From Trachythela sp. YZ-2020 (taxonomy: Eukaryota > Cnidaria > Anthozoa > Malacalcyonacea > Clavulariidae), in NCBI GenBank assembly GCA_016169945.1, contig JADLSH010000113.1, positions 2,933,001 through 2,997,000 of the forward strand: 64,000 bases of DNA, given 5' to 3'. The notes beneath the pieces were generated by a model, which was not told the origin of the DNA, ran no database searches, and was given only the letters and a program-made list of their open reading frames with translations. Position numbers and translations under genes: made by a program. Below, one piece after another: positions 34,799 to 46,500 of this stretch; positions within the stretch are counted from its first letter, which is position 1; every line of letters begins with the position of its first letter.

Positions 34799-35787
34799 CC
34801 CTTTCAATATAAACGCCGGAGGTAAGCAAGGCATAGAAATCCTATTCGTGGCTAAAGGCTGTTTTAAACTTCAACCACATCGTAGCGAAACGTAGCGTAC
34901 AGGGCCGTAACTAAGGGGGGTATTGGGGGGGAGTTGCTGCACCCCCAAGATTTCAGAATTTCTCATATTCGGAAAATTGAGACATCTATTCGGAAATAGA
35001 AACGTCTCAGACAAAGCGAAAAAAATCTCCGCGTTTGTATATAGTACCCACAAACTATGAGATTCCGATTCAGAAAATTGAATCCTATTCAGAAGTACAA
35101 AGTTTCAATCCAAAGCTACAAAAACAAATTGTTTGTTTATCAAGATTATAACAATGGAATATGTCGCAAATATTAATTTCATTTTCGGCATTAAAATTAC
35201 AAAATTCAGGAAACCTGACATTGATTTATTTATTCGGAAATACGAAAATTGCGGTCCAAGGCAACTAGAGCGATATTACGGCGGCCTAGACGCGACAGCA
35301 CAAAAACAATTTTCTATTTTCCAATTTTTGTATTTTTTGATTTTTGTATTTTTTTATTTTTGTATTTTTTTATTTCTCTATTTTTGCATATTTTTATGTA
35401 AATGTGAATATATTAGAAAGGGAGTGTCTTTTCCCTTGCTGAACTAGCATCGGGAACTAGCACGACACTGTGAATGGATTTAGCAGGCAATTTGCGAGGC
35501 AAATACCGTAAACACGGTATTTCTGTTGAATATAAAAGGAGCAATCCAGGCTCACATAATTGTCTGTGTGGTTGCCCTGCTTTCGAGCACGTAAGTTATA
35601 TTCATTTGAGTTTATATTTTTAATTGTATCTAAAATATCTAAAATGCATAGGAATCTCTTCAGTTTAAAAAGTGTGCAGATAAATACGACTAAAACATTC
35701 ATAAAACGATAATATATTGTGTTTATTACATCGATCTACCTCTAACGCCATTTTGTAACTCCTCGTGCAACTAACTGTGTTACTTCC
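34799..35787. other. Intron 2, unassigned with T-rich run
   Basis: CAGGGCCGTAACTAAGGGGGG near 34901 looks like a single hAT-type end without a partner. 35317-35400 is a (TTTTTGTATTTTTT) low-complexity run. No gene is seen. Confidence 0.45.
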
Positions 35788-35993
35788 ATTTTCAAACTTT
35801 TGTTTTCAAACTTTTATTTTCAAACTTTTATTTTCAAACTTTTATTTTCAAACTTTTATTTTCAAACTTTTATTTTCAAACTTTTATTTTCAAACTTTTA
35901 TTTTCAAACTTTTATTTTCAAACTTTTATTTTCAAACTTGTATTATCAAACTTTTATTTTCAAACTTTTATTTTTAAACTTATATTTTTAAAC
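35788..35993. repeat. 15-bp satellite, about 13-14 copies
   Basis: Tandem units of TTTTATTTTCAAAC plus one T, very uniform in the middle and more diverged at both ends (TTTTGTTTTCAAAC at the left, TTTTTAAACTTATA at the right). The repeat gives long open frames in several registers with QTFIFKLLFSNFYF-like text; these are artefacts of the period, not genes. Confidence 0.95.
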
Positions 35994-36069
35994 TTACTTA
36001 TACACCAGCTTTTTCAAACTTTGTCCACCAGGAAGCAACGTGCCCAACTCATCCTGAGTTTAGATTTTT

Positions 36070-36170
36070 GTCGAGGGTCGAGGGTCAGAGGTCGAGGGTC
36101 GAGGGTGGAAGGTCGAGGTCGAGGGTCGAATGTCGAGGTCGAGGATCGAATGTCGAGGTCGAGGGTCGAA
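36070..36170. repeat. GTCGAGG minisatellite
   Basis: Irregular tandem units of GGTCGAG, GGGTCGAG and GTCGAATGTCGAG over about 100 bp. Non-coding. Confidence 0.9.
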
Positions 36171-36227
36171 ACTCATCCCAAACTGACTTTCATGAGGGTT
36201 GAAGTACTATTTCAAAAACGAGTTTGA

Positions 36228-36332
36228 GTGTTTGATCACGGTATCAAAACACGAGAATGCTAATGAATCTCGAGGGGCGAAGCCCCGAGAGATTCATTAG
36301 CTTTCGAGTGTTTTGTTACTGTGATCAAACAC
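36228..36332. repeat. Hairpin with CGAAG-type loop
   Basis: Arms GTGTTTGATCACGGTATCAA and TTACTGTGATCAAACAC, then AAACACGAGAATGCTAATGA with TCATTAGCTTTCGAGTGTTT, then CTCGAGGGG-CGAAG-CCCCGAG at the centre. Similar in style to the hairpin at 45972-46106; probably the core of a foldback element. Confidence 0.8.
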
Positions 36333-36439
36333 GCAGAACAAAACGAAAGGCAGTGCACCAATCATGCGCAGTTTTAGGACAATCGCATTCATTTTTTGTT
36401 AAATTACGATGAATGAAACACTAGTGTTTGATTATCAAA

Positions 36440-37050
36440 TTTATCTGCGAATGCAGATATAATGCTATCAGTGCTTCCACTTGCATAAAAGTGGATTTCC
36501 TGTTTTCATCCTTATTTATTGCAATATTTCCTGCCAGAAATTGCAAAATTTCCTGGCAAATTTCCTGGCATTACCTCTTTTTATATTTAGCCTTTAGAAA
36601 TTTCCCCACTATATCATTTGCTGTTTACATCTTGAGTTTTCATCGTTTTCGAACTTTTGTCATTTTTTGAACAATAAATTATTATTTTCAACCGCTGTCC
36701 ATTTGAGTTGAGCCTGCTAGCGATTCCCAAGCAATTTCCGAGTCGTGCTGAGCGATTTCCGAAGTTGATGCGAAGGCGAAAACGCCGCCATAGACTATTT
36801 TAAAGCCCCAATGGTTGGAATCTCAGAATTTCCTGCCATTATCCTGGCAATTCATTATATTTCCTGCCAATTTCCTTCCAAAAAGGATTTCCTGCCATTT
36901 TTCCTGCCACAGCCCTATATTTCCTTTTGCCAGGAAATTTGCTGGCAAGTGGAAGCCCTGAATGCCATCGCCTTTGTAATGTAGTGTAAGCTTGTAGCCA
37001 TTCAGCGACGAGCTTATATCAGCCAATAAGCGATCAGCTTAAAACCGCGT
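36440..37050 (-). repeat. Fragment of repeat 'B' split by an insertion
   Basis: 36440-36468 (TATCTGC..GCAGATATAATGCTAT) and 36961-37050 (TTTGTAATGTAGTG, then AGCCATTCAGCGACGAGCTT) together form the reverse complement of the right end of repeat B (compare 1440-1552). The hAT-type element at 36469-36960 sits inside. Confidence 0.75.
36469..36960. mobile_element. hAT-type miniature element with internal short repeats, 492 bp
   Basis: Ends CAGTGCTTCCACTTGC and GCAAGTGGAAGCCCTG are inverted with one mismatch. The flanks AATGCTAT (36461-36468) and AATGCCAT (36961-36968) match at 7 of 8. Both halves contain many copies of TTTCCTGCCA or TTTCCTGGCA, in direct orientation (for example 36526-36565 and 36828-36910). 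Such subterminal repeats are typical transposase-binding sites of hAT elements. No ORF for a transposase. Confidence 0.85.
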
Positions 37051-37411
37051 TTGAGTGGCAGTGTGATCAGATTTGGTAATTTTAATTAGAAATTGAGTAA
37101 TCTGTTGGTAATTAGATAAAAGATGAATTTCTCAAATTTTACCAATTGTTTTGTATGAACACTGTCACATTTTGAGAGAAAATAGTGTCCTCGTCATTGC
37201 TATTTAGGCACAGGCGGGAGGCAGTTCGGGCAGTTCGGGCAGCTAAAGCAGCGCTAGCTCAGCCCGCTGGTGCTTGTCGCAACTCCTGAGGCCTGCGCCT
37301 GGACAGGGCAAACGACGATTTTGCAACAAGCATCACACAAGCGAAACGTGAAATTTGGCAAACAGAAATTCTCAAATGTTTCTGCAACAATGCTTTCTAT
37401 TTTGTCCAAAG
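37051..37411. other. Intron 2, unassigned
   Basis: AT-rich, then a GC-richer patch at 37205-37300 with GGCAGTTCGGGCAGTTCGGG tandem text. No gene or complete element. Confidence 0.4.
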
Positions 37412-37534
37412 CAGGGGCGGCGGAGCGGTTTGGGTATTGGGTGGGGGGCAAAGGTCTCTCGAAAAATTATGGACATCTGAAGGCGACAGCCCTTTTGATC
37501 CCCCCTCCAGCTCTGCAGTGTTCGCCGGCCCCTG
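37412..37534. mobile_element. hAT-like miniature element, 123 bp
   Basis: Ends CAGGGGCGGCGGA and TTCGCCGGCCCCTG, an imperfect inverted repeat. The flanks GTCCAAAG (37404-37411) and GCCCAAAG (37535-37542) match at 7 of 8. A minimal element with a GC-rich interior and no coding capacity. Confidence 0.7.
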
Positions 37535-38440
37535 GCCCAAAGCATGCAATCTTGGGTTAATAAATTATAGGAGCAATATGAATAATATTTATACTCATTA
37601 TACTCGCTAAGCATTATGGTAGTTTAATGCAAAACTGATTTTTGAGATGTTTTGGGAAGTGTGCAACTTTTAGTAATTTTTTTCTGGATTTAGTAATTTT
37701 TCGCAGGCATTTTTAGTGATTGGTCCTGAAAAAATCTGGTCACACCGTGACTGGTGTTATTTTGTTAGCCATTTTTGCTTCGAAAGTATCTTGATTTTTA
37801 CTTGAAAAATTCATTATTTTTCTCGCTATTTTACTTGGGATGTTATGCTGATTTTGTCGCCATCTAACCTGGAAACTTATCCTGATTCGGTAAGTCGTTT
37901 AAACAAGAATTTTGACACAAAATTTTTGACAATTTTACCTGTGTGAATTCAGCAGATTTTGTTCGTTGTATATGGAGCCATATTTATTTTTTATTTATTT
38001 TTATATTTTATTAGCTTTGCCATATTTATACAATAAATAAATTATTAAAATTATACTGATAAAATACACAGAAGACTGTAAAGAAACACGATGGCAGGGT
38101 ATCCGCAACAGCAGCGCCAATTACTGCGCGCCCAAAAATATGGGGTTTTAGATAAATATATATTGTCTGTATATAAATATTGTCTTATATATTGTTGCGT
38201 GTTCTACCACTGTCATTTTGCCTTAACTGCTTAAGTTCTAACATAAAGGTTCTTGTTTATAGATGAAAACAACAATCATGAATAAATGTATTGCATATTA
38301 AATGGCTGGATAATTTTGTCAGAACTAAACCTCATTTGCAGAACAATCTAAAGCAACCATATGTTGTAAGAAGGTATCTTTTCACACATGATGTACAATT
38401 ATTACGTCTATTGGATTTTCTGCGACAACACAATATTATT
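37535..38440. other. Intron 2, no feature
   Basis: AT-rich sequence with no recognised repeat, exon or RNA gene. Confidence 0.45.
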
Positions 38441-38617
38441 GTATGGATCTAATATGCTCTGTTATATACTTTATACATTCAATTCAAGGACTATATACAT
38501 GGGTTATACTCCTGACTTTCAATACATTCACCTGGAATAAACAGTACATTTGTGTTCCGTCATCCCTGACTTTCACATGTTGATGTCATGTATCAATAAT
38601 GTGGTTAAAAAGGCTTT

Positions 38618-39782
38618 TATTTTATTTATTTTTATTTTACAAGTTTGCCATTGCAAAAGGTGTACATGATTTTATATATAAAGTAGTTACAAATGGCTGG
38701 AATTGCCACACAGAGATAGTTCTCCAATAACAGGGTTCCAAAAATATTTAAAATATAAACTATTATATGAAAACATTAAAAAATTAAGCTAGCATTGTAG
38801 CAATTAAACACGTAAACAACTGGACAAATATATGCATTAACAAACAAAGAAAAAATGGCACACAAATATTTGTACAAATATTTAGCAATTAAACAACAGC
38901 TTGCAAGATATTAATATACTGCATGAAAGTCTGAAAAGCTAGATTTAGCAACATGTTCGAGTTGTTAAGTTACTTAGCGGGTGAGAAGTGTGACATTTAA
39001 CACAAACAGACTTAAATGTTCTGGGATCTTCAGGATCATAGATTTGATGAGTTAGATCTATCATCTATGTAATATTTGATTAGATTATATTTAAAAGTGA
39101 CTAGAGTTTTAGTCGTATCTCTTATGCAGTATGTTCCATACATTAGCAGCTCTGATACAAAAGCTGTTCTGAAAAGTAACAATTCTATACTCTTGGTTAC
39201 ATTGAGTAAGATAACGTTGGTTGAATTAGCATTCCTCGTTTCTCGTGTAGGGATCTTTATGGAGATGTTACTGTCAGAGTTATTAATGATGCATTTATAA
39301 AGGTACACCATATCTAAATACTCGTGCCAGTAACAAACAGGGATGATTCCGATAGTGATCAAACGTTTCTTATACGAAAAAGATGTTTGGTGTGGAAGTG
39401 AAAGTATAAATTTAGATGCACGTCGCTGCAATCGTTCGATTGTCAAGATGTTGTTGCCCATTTGTGGTGCCAATACTTGACTACAATAAGCCAGTTGACT
39501 TCGAACCATAGTCAAGTAGAGTATCTTTCGAAATCTCAGGTCGTGAATGTCGTACGTTGTTCGCTTGGCAAACCCTAGCATCTTGTTCGCTTTCATTGAT
39601 ATTTCCTGTACATACTGATTCCATTTTAGAGCTTTGGTTATGGTTATGCCTAGATCTTTCTCACTGGTTGATCGTTTAACTGGAATACCAACTAGTGTGT
39701 ATTGGTTGATTGCGGGCTGAAGACGTCTTATAATCTGTAGAACTCCACACTTGGATTTATTTAAATTCATCTTGCTTTTATA
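38618..39782 (-). pseudogene. 5'-truncated LINE nested in repeat A
   Basis: Minus-strand LINE 3' half. The coding part, about 39036-39785, opens mid-gene with KMNLNKSKCGVLQIIRR, typical of the segment just after the RT catalytic box. It continues KRSTSEKDLGITITKALKWN, LAYCSQVLAPQMGNN and LTIERLQRRASKFILSL to a stop at 39036. The 3' end reads into an A-rich tail on the minus strand (T-rich TTTTATTTATTTTTATTTTA at 38616-38640). The frame is open for about 250 residues, so this copy is young, but it lacks ORF1, endonuclease and the RT core and cannot move by itself. 5' truncation with an A-rich tail is the signature of target-primed reverse transcription. Confidence 0.85.
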
Positions 39783-39969
39783 ACTGTGCGAGGGTGTATA
39801 AGCAACATCTGGTATGCTGACAACATCCATGCACCTACAATTTTCTCACATACCTGATTGTATATTATGGACTATTGAGAAGATTGTGAACCTAACATGT
39901 TTCAGCAATGGCATCATAAAGTTAAATAAATATTTGTTATGTTATGGAAATAGTCTTTACAAGTAGACT

Positions 39970-40350
39970 TTATATTTAATAATAATAATAATATGTATTT
40001 GGAGCATTATACAAAGTCTCAAAGCTCTTACAAATAAAATTCCAAGTAATTAGTTAAAAGTAGCTAAAACCATAGTCCGTGAAACGGCTACGCTTTACAA
40101 AGTTCTAATATATGCAATAAATACACAATACTAGTAATTTAATATATTTACATAGTGAATTACATAAACTAATTAAGATTAAAAAGGTAAGTCTTTATAG
40201 CAGTTTCAAAATCGCTTCAAGAGTTTATACATCTTATAATATTGGGCAACGTGTTCCACAACTTAGCCGCAGCTACGGAAAGGATCTGTTGCTGTAACTT
40301 TTCGTACATGATTTTGGAATAACCAGGAGATGACGTGAAGGAGTGTATTG
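39970..40350 (-). pseudogene. CR1/L2-type LINE 3' tail
   Basis: On the minus strand the text VAAAKLWNTLPNIIRCINS is the conserved end of CR1/L2 ORF2, followed by FETAIKTYLF. The sequence ends at a TAATAATAATAATAATA run (39977-39998), matching the short tandem-repeat tails of this clade. About 380 bp; only the last part of the element was inserted. Confidence 0.7.
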
Positions 40351-40555
40351 ATTTTATTGTTCACTAATGTAGGCAGTCGGAGTGTATTGATTTAATAATT
40401 CACTAATGTAATTATATGTTGTTTGTACAAAGTATGTATAACTTATACAATTTAGTGCCAAATAGAATTGCGGAATATCACTCCTTCATTCATGGCAACA
40501 GTGGGATGACCAGGAGCAGATAGATGTACGCTTAACGTACCTATTTTTATACGTT

Positions 40556-40861
40556 GCATGTGCCCGACAACAACAACGACGAAATGTTAGGCATTTTTAA
40601 TAAGATTATTTTTTGGAAACTGTAACATGGAATTGTAAAACTTAAGAAGTTTACATGTTCTAATTTATCAGTCATTTACTCTTTGCATGGAGTTTAGCAT
40701 ATAATGGCATTGATTACCGTTGGGTAATCTAAATTTTAATTTGTAGTAAATTATCTTAGTTCAACCGCTGCTTCCCCAAAGAACTTCCGCACGGTGGTAA
40801 CACCAGCCTTCGAATTCGTTTAATAAAAATAATTACAAATCTTTCCTTTTGTTCTATGTAG
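40556..40861. other. End of intron 2
   Basis: Spacer leading to the exon 3 acceptor. TTTTGTTCTATGTAG at 40847-40861 is the pyrimidine-rich acceptor. Confidence 0.6.
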
Positions 40862-41265
40862 ATACCTATTTTGGACGGCAAATAGAGGTAAAAGCGTGAT
40901 GCGAAAACACTTGGCTACAGACAAGGACACAGAAATATTTCGCTTTAAAATAACTTCTTATTATAACGCTCTGACTCTGGATTACCTCAACAAGCGAGTG
41001 TACGTGTTCAACCGGCAGGGTAATAGTGGTATATTTTCAATGGATTATGATGGTGGTAACAAAAGTCAAACAATCCATTTTCCTCCAGCTGTCAGTTTTT
41101 TATCATTGGATGTAATTGGAAATTTACTATACTTCAACAAATACAAATCACCTAGGATTATTGAAATGAATGTCTCCAGCAAAGATATACAGCATTATAT
41201 TCCGTTACCTAAAAGCTACTTCGTGCACAAGCTTCTCGTCGTAGACAGATCTCTGCAACCTGAAG
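40862..41265 (+). CDS. YWTD-EGF gene exon 3: second half of LDL-receptor class B propeller
   Basis: 404 bp, entering in phase 2 and leaving in phase 1. The first base completes Gly from exon 2, giving the blade junction DPIEG-YLFWTANRGKSVMRK, a textbook class B repeat. Two further degenerate blades follow: RVYVFNRQGNSGIFSMDYDG and LLYFNKYKSPRIIEMNVSS. With exon 2 this totals about 261 residues, the size of a six-bladed YWTD propeller. Several YWTD positions are weak (FWTA, YVFN, YFNK). The donor is G|GTAAAT at 41266. The next exon is an EGF module, as in all LDL-receptor-type propellers. No in-frame stop in the exon. Confidence 0.9.
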
Positions 41266-41644
41266 GTAAATTATATATTGTGTGGTGAATGTTAGTACAT
41301 TATACATATTTAGACCAGTAGTTTTCAACAGTTTTTTATTAGGCATAGTTAATATTAAACGATCGAAGACCAATGACACTGGTTGAAATCTGGAGTTTCT
41401 GAAATGGCATCTGGGGAAGATTTGACATGCCGAAACCAGGTCACTTTATTCATTTTGCTTTTCAGGTAGCCCCTCCCTGTTCCACCTCTTCTGCTCAAAA
41501 TTGAAGCTTGTTCGTTATCAGTATTGACGCCAAACAGCTCTATTTCAATCTGGTGGTTAGCAATCTGATAAAATCTGAATTTTTGGTCCCTATTACTTCA
41601 ATATAACTGAGTCAAAAGTTACTCAGTACTACATATTAACGGAT
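41266..41644. other. Start of intron 3
   Basis: 41390-41470 is a worn relative of the element at 32161-32455. Nothing else is recognised. Confidence 0.45.
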
Positions 41645-41845
41645 GTACACACGCAAAAATCTCACATCTTGTAACAAGTCTGCCAACAAGCCGTCAACAA
41701 ATTGTCCTCGCACTGCTTGTCCCAAGTTGTCAACAAGTATGGAAAAACTTGTTAACAAATTGTAACAACTTGATGGCATTATAAGACTTGTTACAAGGTT
41801 GCTCCAACAAGTCTGTTACATGCTTGATATAACAAAAGGTCCTCA

Positions 41846-43047
41846 ATGGCGGAAGGTTGTTCGCTAGTGAGCTCCATAAGTTTCGACAATAATTGTGTTA
41901 TTGAATGTACTTCTGCTGATATTCTTAAACATAAAGAATGTTTCAACCTATCCTACGATGGTAAACGATTAAAATGGCTTGGAAGTCTTGATTCCTTAAA
42001 GAATTTTATTAAATTTGGTATCAAATTATGCGGTGATTGGACATCACCTGGCAATAGCTCTAAAAAGTTTTCATGTCATGGCCCGGTTATATCTCTATTA
42101 CTTGGTACCCTGGTAAACTAAACTCCCTTATACTACACGGTGAAGCAGGTCCTGCCTTTTCGGATATGTTGATCGAAGCCGCCCATGCTATAGCAAGTCA
42201 AAATAACCGCCGTTCGAAATCTACCTACTTATTAGACGAAAGCAAAAATCCAAACAATATGTCTATGTCTTATTGTACATTTAGCAATATTGTAGAATCG
42301 GATTCAGTGGTTGAAATGGGATTCGAGAGTTCAAACCGCTTAGACAAGAACGATGCTCTGGTTAGCGGATGTGTGGAAATGACAAATAACCCTCTACACA
42401 ACAAACCAACGCAAAGATCCTACTGTGATTGTCAGTGTTCGCTGCTAGCTGCCGACCTAGAAGGGATTAAGCTTGAAATTACAATTATGCAAAACGATAT
42501 TAAGACCAATGCTAGTAAACCCCGAGCTGACCAGCTGAACCGGCTGAAAACCGAGCTTTCCAGTGAGAGAGAAAAATGTGAGCGCCTTGAAGCCGATTTG
42601 TCCCTTATAATTCAAGGACGAACCTGTGAGATTAGTGAAACGAACGATATCATTGCTTCACTTGAATGTAAACTTAAAACCACCGAGGCGACTAATGACT
42701 CTCTGAGACAATTAATTAATACCATAATATCCAATTCTAAACCAAACGAGTTTCTCCCCAGTAGTGTCCCTGCAATGGGAGATACTCAGTGCTTGCCTAG
42801 CCTAGAAGGACAAATTAATTATGACCTTATTCATGATCCAGATGCACAAATAATTAAAGGGCGAACTCGTGAGGTTAATGAAATAATCGTTATCAATGCT
42901 TCTCCTGAATGTAATCCTGAAGCCACCGAGGCGAAGAATGTCTCCCTGAGGGAATTAATTAGCATTAAAATTCCCAATCCAAAACCAAATGAAATCTCCC
43001 CAGCAATTCTCCTACAACGAGCAATTCTCTATTGTCTAGCCACGTAG
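41846..43047 (+). pseudogene. LINE ORF1-like region with coiled coil
   Basis: Two overlapping frames (41846-42121, 42073-43047) with a shift near 42090. The N-terminal part has WTSPGNSSKKF and WYPGKLNSLILHGEAG blocks. The middle holds a CDCQC cysteine motif and a heptad-like coiled coil (LEGIKLEITIMQNDIK, RLKTELSSEREKCERLEADL). Two diverged copies of an IIQGRTCEISETNDIIASLE-type segment repeat within the C-terminal half. ORF1 proteins of LINEs are RNA-binding, multimerising chaperones, and a coiled coil suits that role. Assignment rests on its place upstream of endonuclease and RT in the same orientation. Confidence 0.65.
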
Positions 43048-43529
43048 AACTATCTAATTATGCTTCTCGCTTCGCCTGCAAACCACGGTGACCAACAACA
43101 TAAAAAGTTGATTCGAATGCAAAGAAATCGACAGATATTATCGACCACAATTTACCACTTCTTGATAATAACTTCCTGACCTCCACCTCTCAAAGTAAAC
43201 TTACAGAGATTGGAACAACAAAACGGACAAATACGAAGGGAAGATTTCAAGCACGAACGTCCTCGTGCCGACTATCCAAAGAACGAGACCGAGAGAATTA
43301 CTATTACCAAATCTACTGCCAAACACATCAAAGTCCCATGGTTCCGGTTCCGGTATATACAAAGAAAGGACCCAGATTGGATCAAACATCTAGATCTGGT
43401 ACGTCGAATAACTGTCCCACAATAACACGTAGTTCAGTTTATCAATCAGAGTCCATGTAATAGCTGATAATTATGGTAAAATCCTTTCTTCCGAAATTGT
43501 ATATTGACTCCCGCCCCAGAGGTTACACG

Positions 43530-46500
43530 TTCATACTATCCCGACAATTCTTGTTTGTAATATACGATCCCTTGCTCCAAAAATTGATGAATTGGAATGT
43601 GTCACTAACCTAAACAGTGCAGACGTTGTCTGTATAACTGAAACTTGGTTATCTGAAGAAATCCCTGACAATTATGTTCCATTAGCGAACTTCTCTTTGT
43701 TTCGTAAAGATCGACCTACCACGTGGTGGTGGAGTAGCCATATACGTTAAGTCACCTATTCAGTGTAAAGGCTTGTTGTCGATGATCCCCAGATTTTATA
43801 GTTGAAGCCTATGGTTACAGTTGAGGCTCACTCGCCTTCCAAGAACAATATCCTCAATATTAATTGGAGTTATTTACTATCCTCCTCATGCCTAACTGAT
43901 AATTGTAAATATATCAGACTATATTCAGAAGACTGTTGACTCATATCTAGCTGATCACCTGACAGCCTGATCTGCATTGTGGGTGACTTTTAACTTGATA
44001 TTTCGACAAATATTTCTTCGAAGACTCGGATAATAGGATACAGGAACCCTTGACTGGTGCTTAACTAATCAGCCGAAATTCATGGCTTCACCTAAACAAT
44101 TGCCCAAATTGGGTCTGATTGGATCACTATAGCTTTTGGTTAAACAAGATGTGGATTAAACAAGATGACTTGACTCGACCTACAGCAAGTAAAGAAGTTA
44201 TCGTCAAACGTGACACTAGGGATAGCTGTATTCGTGAATTTGGCCAATGGATAACATCATTCTCATGGCAAGAAGTTTATACCAAGAATACGTGTCAAAG
44301 TAAATTTGAGAATTTTTATCAACTTCTTACAAAGCAATTGATAAACACCTGCCCTCTGCCCCTCTAGAACATTGCGAGTACATAGCTCTGATAAGCCATG
44401 GATAAATACCAAGATTAAGTCCTGGATCAAGAAGACAAAAATGTTTGGCTCAGCATGGCAAAGATTCTCCATTATTCAAGTTATGGAGAAATAAAGTTCA
44501 ATATGCAATTAAACATGCTAAGAAATCATTTTATGACACTAGCGTTAAAAAACTAAAGGATACCAATGCGAGTAAATGGTGGAAAGAAGTTAAAAATCTC
44601 TCTGGTTTGGCAGATACGAAGGGACAGTGGTTTCAAAATCTTATTGATGGGGTCACTATAGACACAACTGATAAGTTGTGCGAGAATTGTGCGAGAGAAT
44701 TAATGAGTTCTTCGTTAGTCTTACCTCTGACTTTATCCCACTAGTAATGGAGAACATATCTAGTATACCTGTGGAAAATATTCCAGAGGAACTTTTTGTG
44801 ACAACCTGGGAAGCCTATAATTCTTTGCGCAACTTGAAGGTCAGGAAAGCTCCTGGGCCGGATGGAATACCTAACATCGTATTAAAACAATTTGCCTTCG
44901 AACTTGCTCCAGTACTTGCAGACATTTATAATGCATCCTTACGTGAAGGTTATTTACCACCCTTACTCAAGTCAAGTGTTCGCAAAGCCCAATACCCCAC
45001 CCTAAGAAAGACCAATTTGCTTAGACCTATATCATTGACATGTCAGATTGCCAAAGTAATGGAAGGTTTTACCTTAACTAGAGTTTTCCTACCATACTAC
45101 CTCAACTGGATAATAAACAATTTGCTGTATGCCAAATCTACTGAACAAGCCATAGTATATATCCTTGTTTAGCCTTTGCTGATTTTTGCAAATTGCATTT
45201 GATTTGATAGATCATCAGGATTCTGTTGGCAAAGTTATCTAAATTTAACATCCACAATAGCCTGTTAAGTGGATTGGTTCATTTCTTAGTTTCTTCTCAG
45301 ATTTACGCATTTAATTCAACATCTATTGTACAAAATATCAATGGGGTATTCCTCAAGGGACTAAGCTTGCCATACTTTTGCTGTTATGGTCATTGATCTT
45401 ATATCTACATGGGGCCCAAGAGCTAAATTTGTTGACGATCTAACTACCATGGAGATTGTTCCGAGAAATTCTCCTTCACTGATGAAATTTACTGTTTCTG
45501 ATATCCAAACATTTGCTCGGCATAATAACATGAAATTAAATCCAGAGAAATGTAAAGACACTTGTTGATTTCTTCAGTACAATGCCATTGAATGGCAACC
45601 TATCGTTACCGATGGTATACAAATTGAAGTTGTATCAGGGTTCAAGCTACTTGGAGTTTATCTATCTAGTGATTTAACATGGTCTTTGCATTGTGACTAT
45701 ATAATCTAAAACTCATTAATAATTCATGAGCAAATTAGCGAATGAACTCACCCTAATTCGTCACATGATTGAGGTTGGATACCGCAAGGAAACACGCTAA
45801 AAATCATATACCATCACCGTTGTTAGATGAAAAACGGTTTTCATCTAATAACTGAGATCCTAATTACAAATTCAAGTCAAACAAAAACACAAAACAAAAT
45901 TACTTCATAGGTCCCCGTTAGAGCTTAATAAATTGAACAGCCAATGAAATGTTTTCGTTTGAGATGTTGTGTAAACAACTCGTTTCTCGTGTTTCATCAG
46001 GGGACCAAACACTCGAAAACAATAAAACACTCGCGCTTCGCGCTCGTGTTTCATACCGTTTTCTCGTGTTTGGATCCCCTGATGAAACACTCAAACTCGT
46101 TGTTTACATATAACATAAAGAAAGCTAACAAAAGATTATATGCCTTGAGAAAATTGAAGAAGATTGGTGTTTCTAGTGCGGATATTGTGACTGTATATTG
46201 TGCTATTATTAGATCAGTGATGGAGTACGCTTCGGTAGTTTTTGCAAATCTCCCACAAATGTTAAGCAACGATCTGGAAAGAGTTCAAAGACGTGCACTG
46301 GCAATTATCTATCCGTCCTCCTCGTATGTAGAAGCTTTATCCTTGGCGGGTATTCAGCCTCTTAGTGTTCGTAGAGATGCAGCTTGTAAGAAATTTGTTG
46401 CAAATATTAAACCAGGCAATCCGCTTTACCCTCTTATCCACAATCAGTTCCCTATTCTGAACCACACCTACTCTTTGAGAACTGAAAGAATAAACAGACC

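Larger units (their letters stand above)
38441..40555 (+). repeat. Interspersed repeat 'A', copy 2, split by LINE insertions
   Basis: Same family as 28111-29066. The left part (38441-38618) breaks within GTTAAAAAGGCTTTTA, and the right part resumes at AACTGTGCGAGGGTGTATAA near 39785. The terminal block GTACGC-TTA-ACGTACC with CTATTTTT lies at 40530-40555; here the palindrome has one mismatch. Two LINE pieces have inserted: 38618-39782 and about 39970-40350. Confidence 0.78.

Noticed and set aside
35765..35991. Open frames of about 70 codons with repeating FKLLFSNFYFQT-like text
   Set aside because: They are read-throughs of the 15-bp satellite; several overlapping frames show the same pattern, and there is no start, splice or domain evidence.
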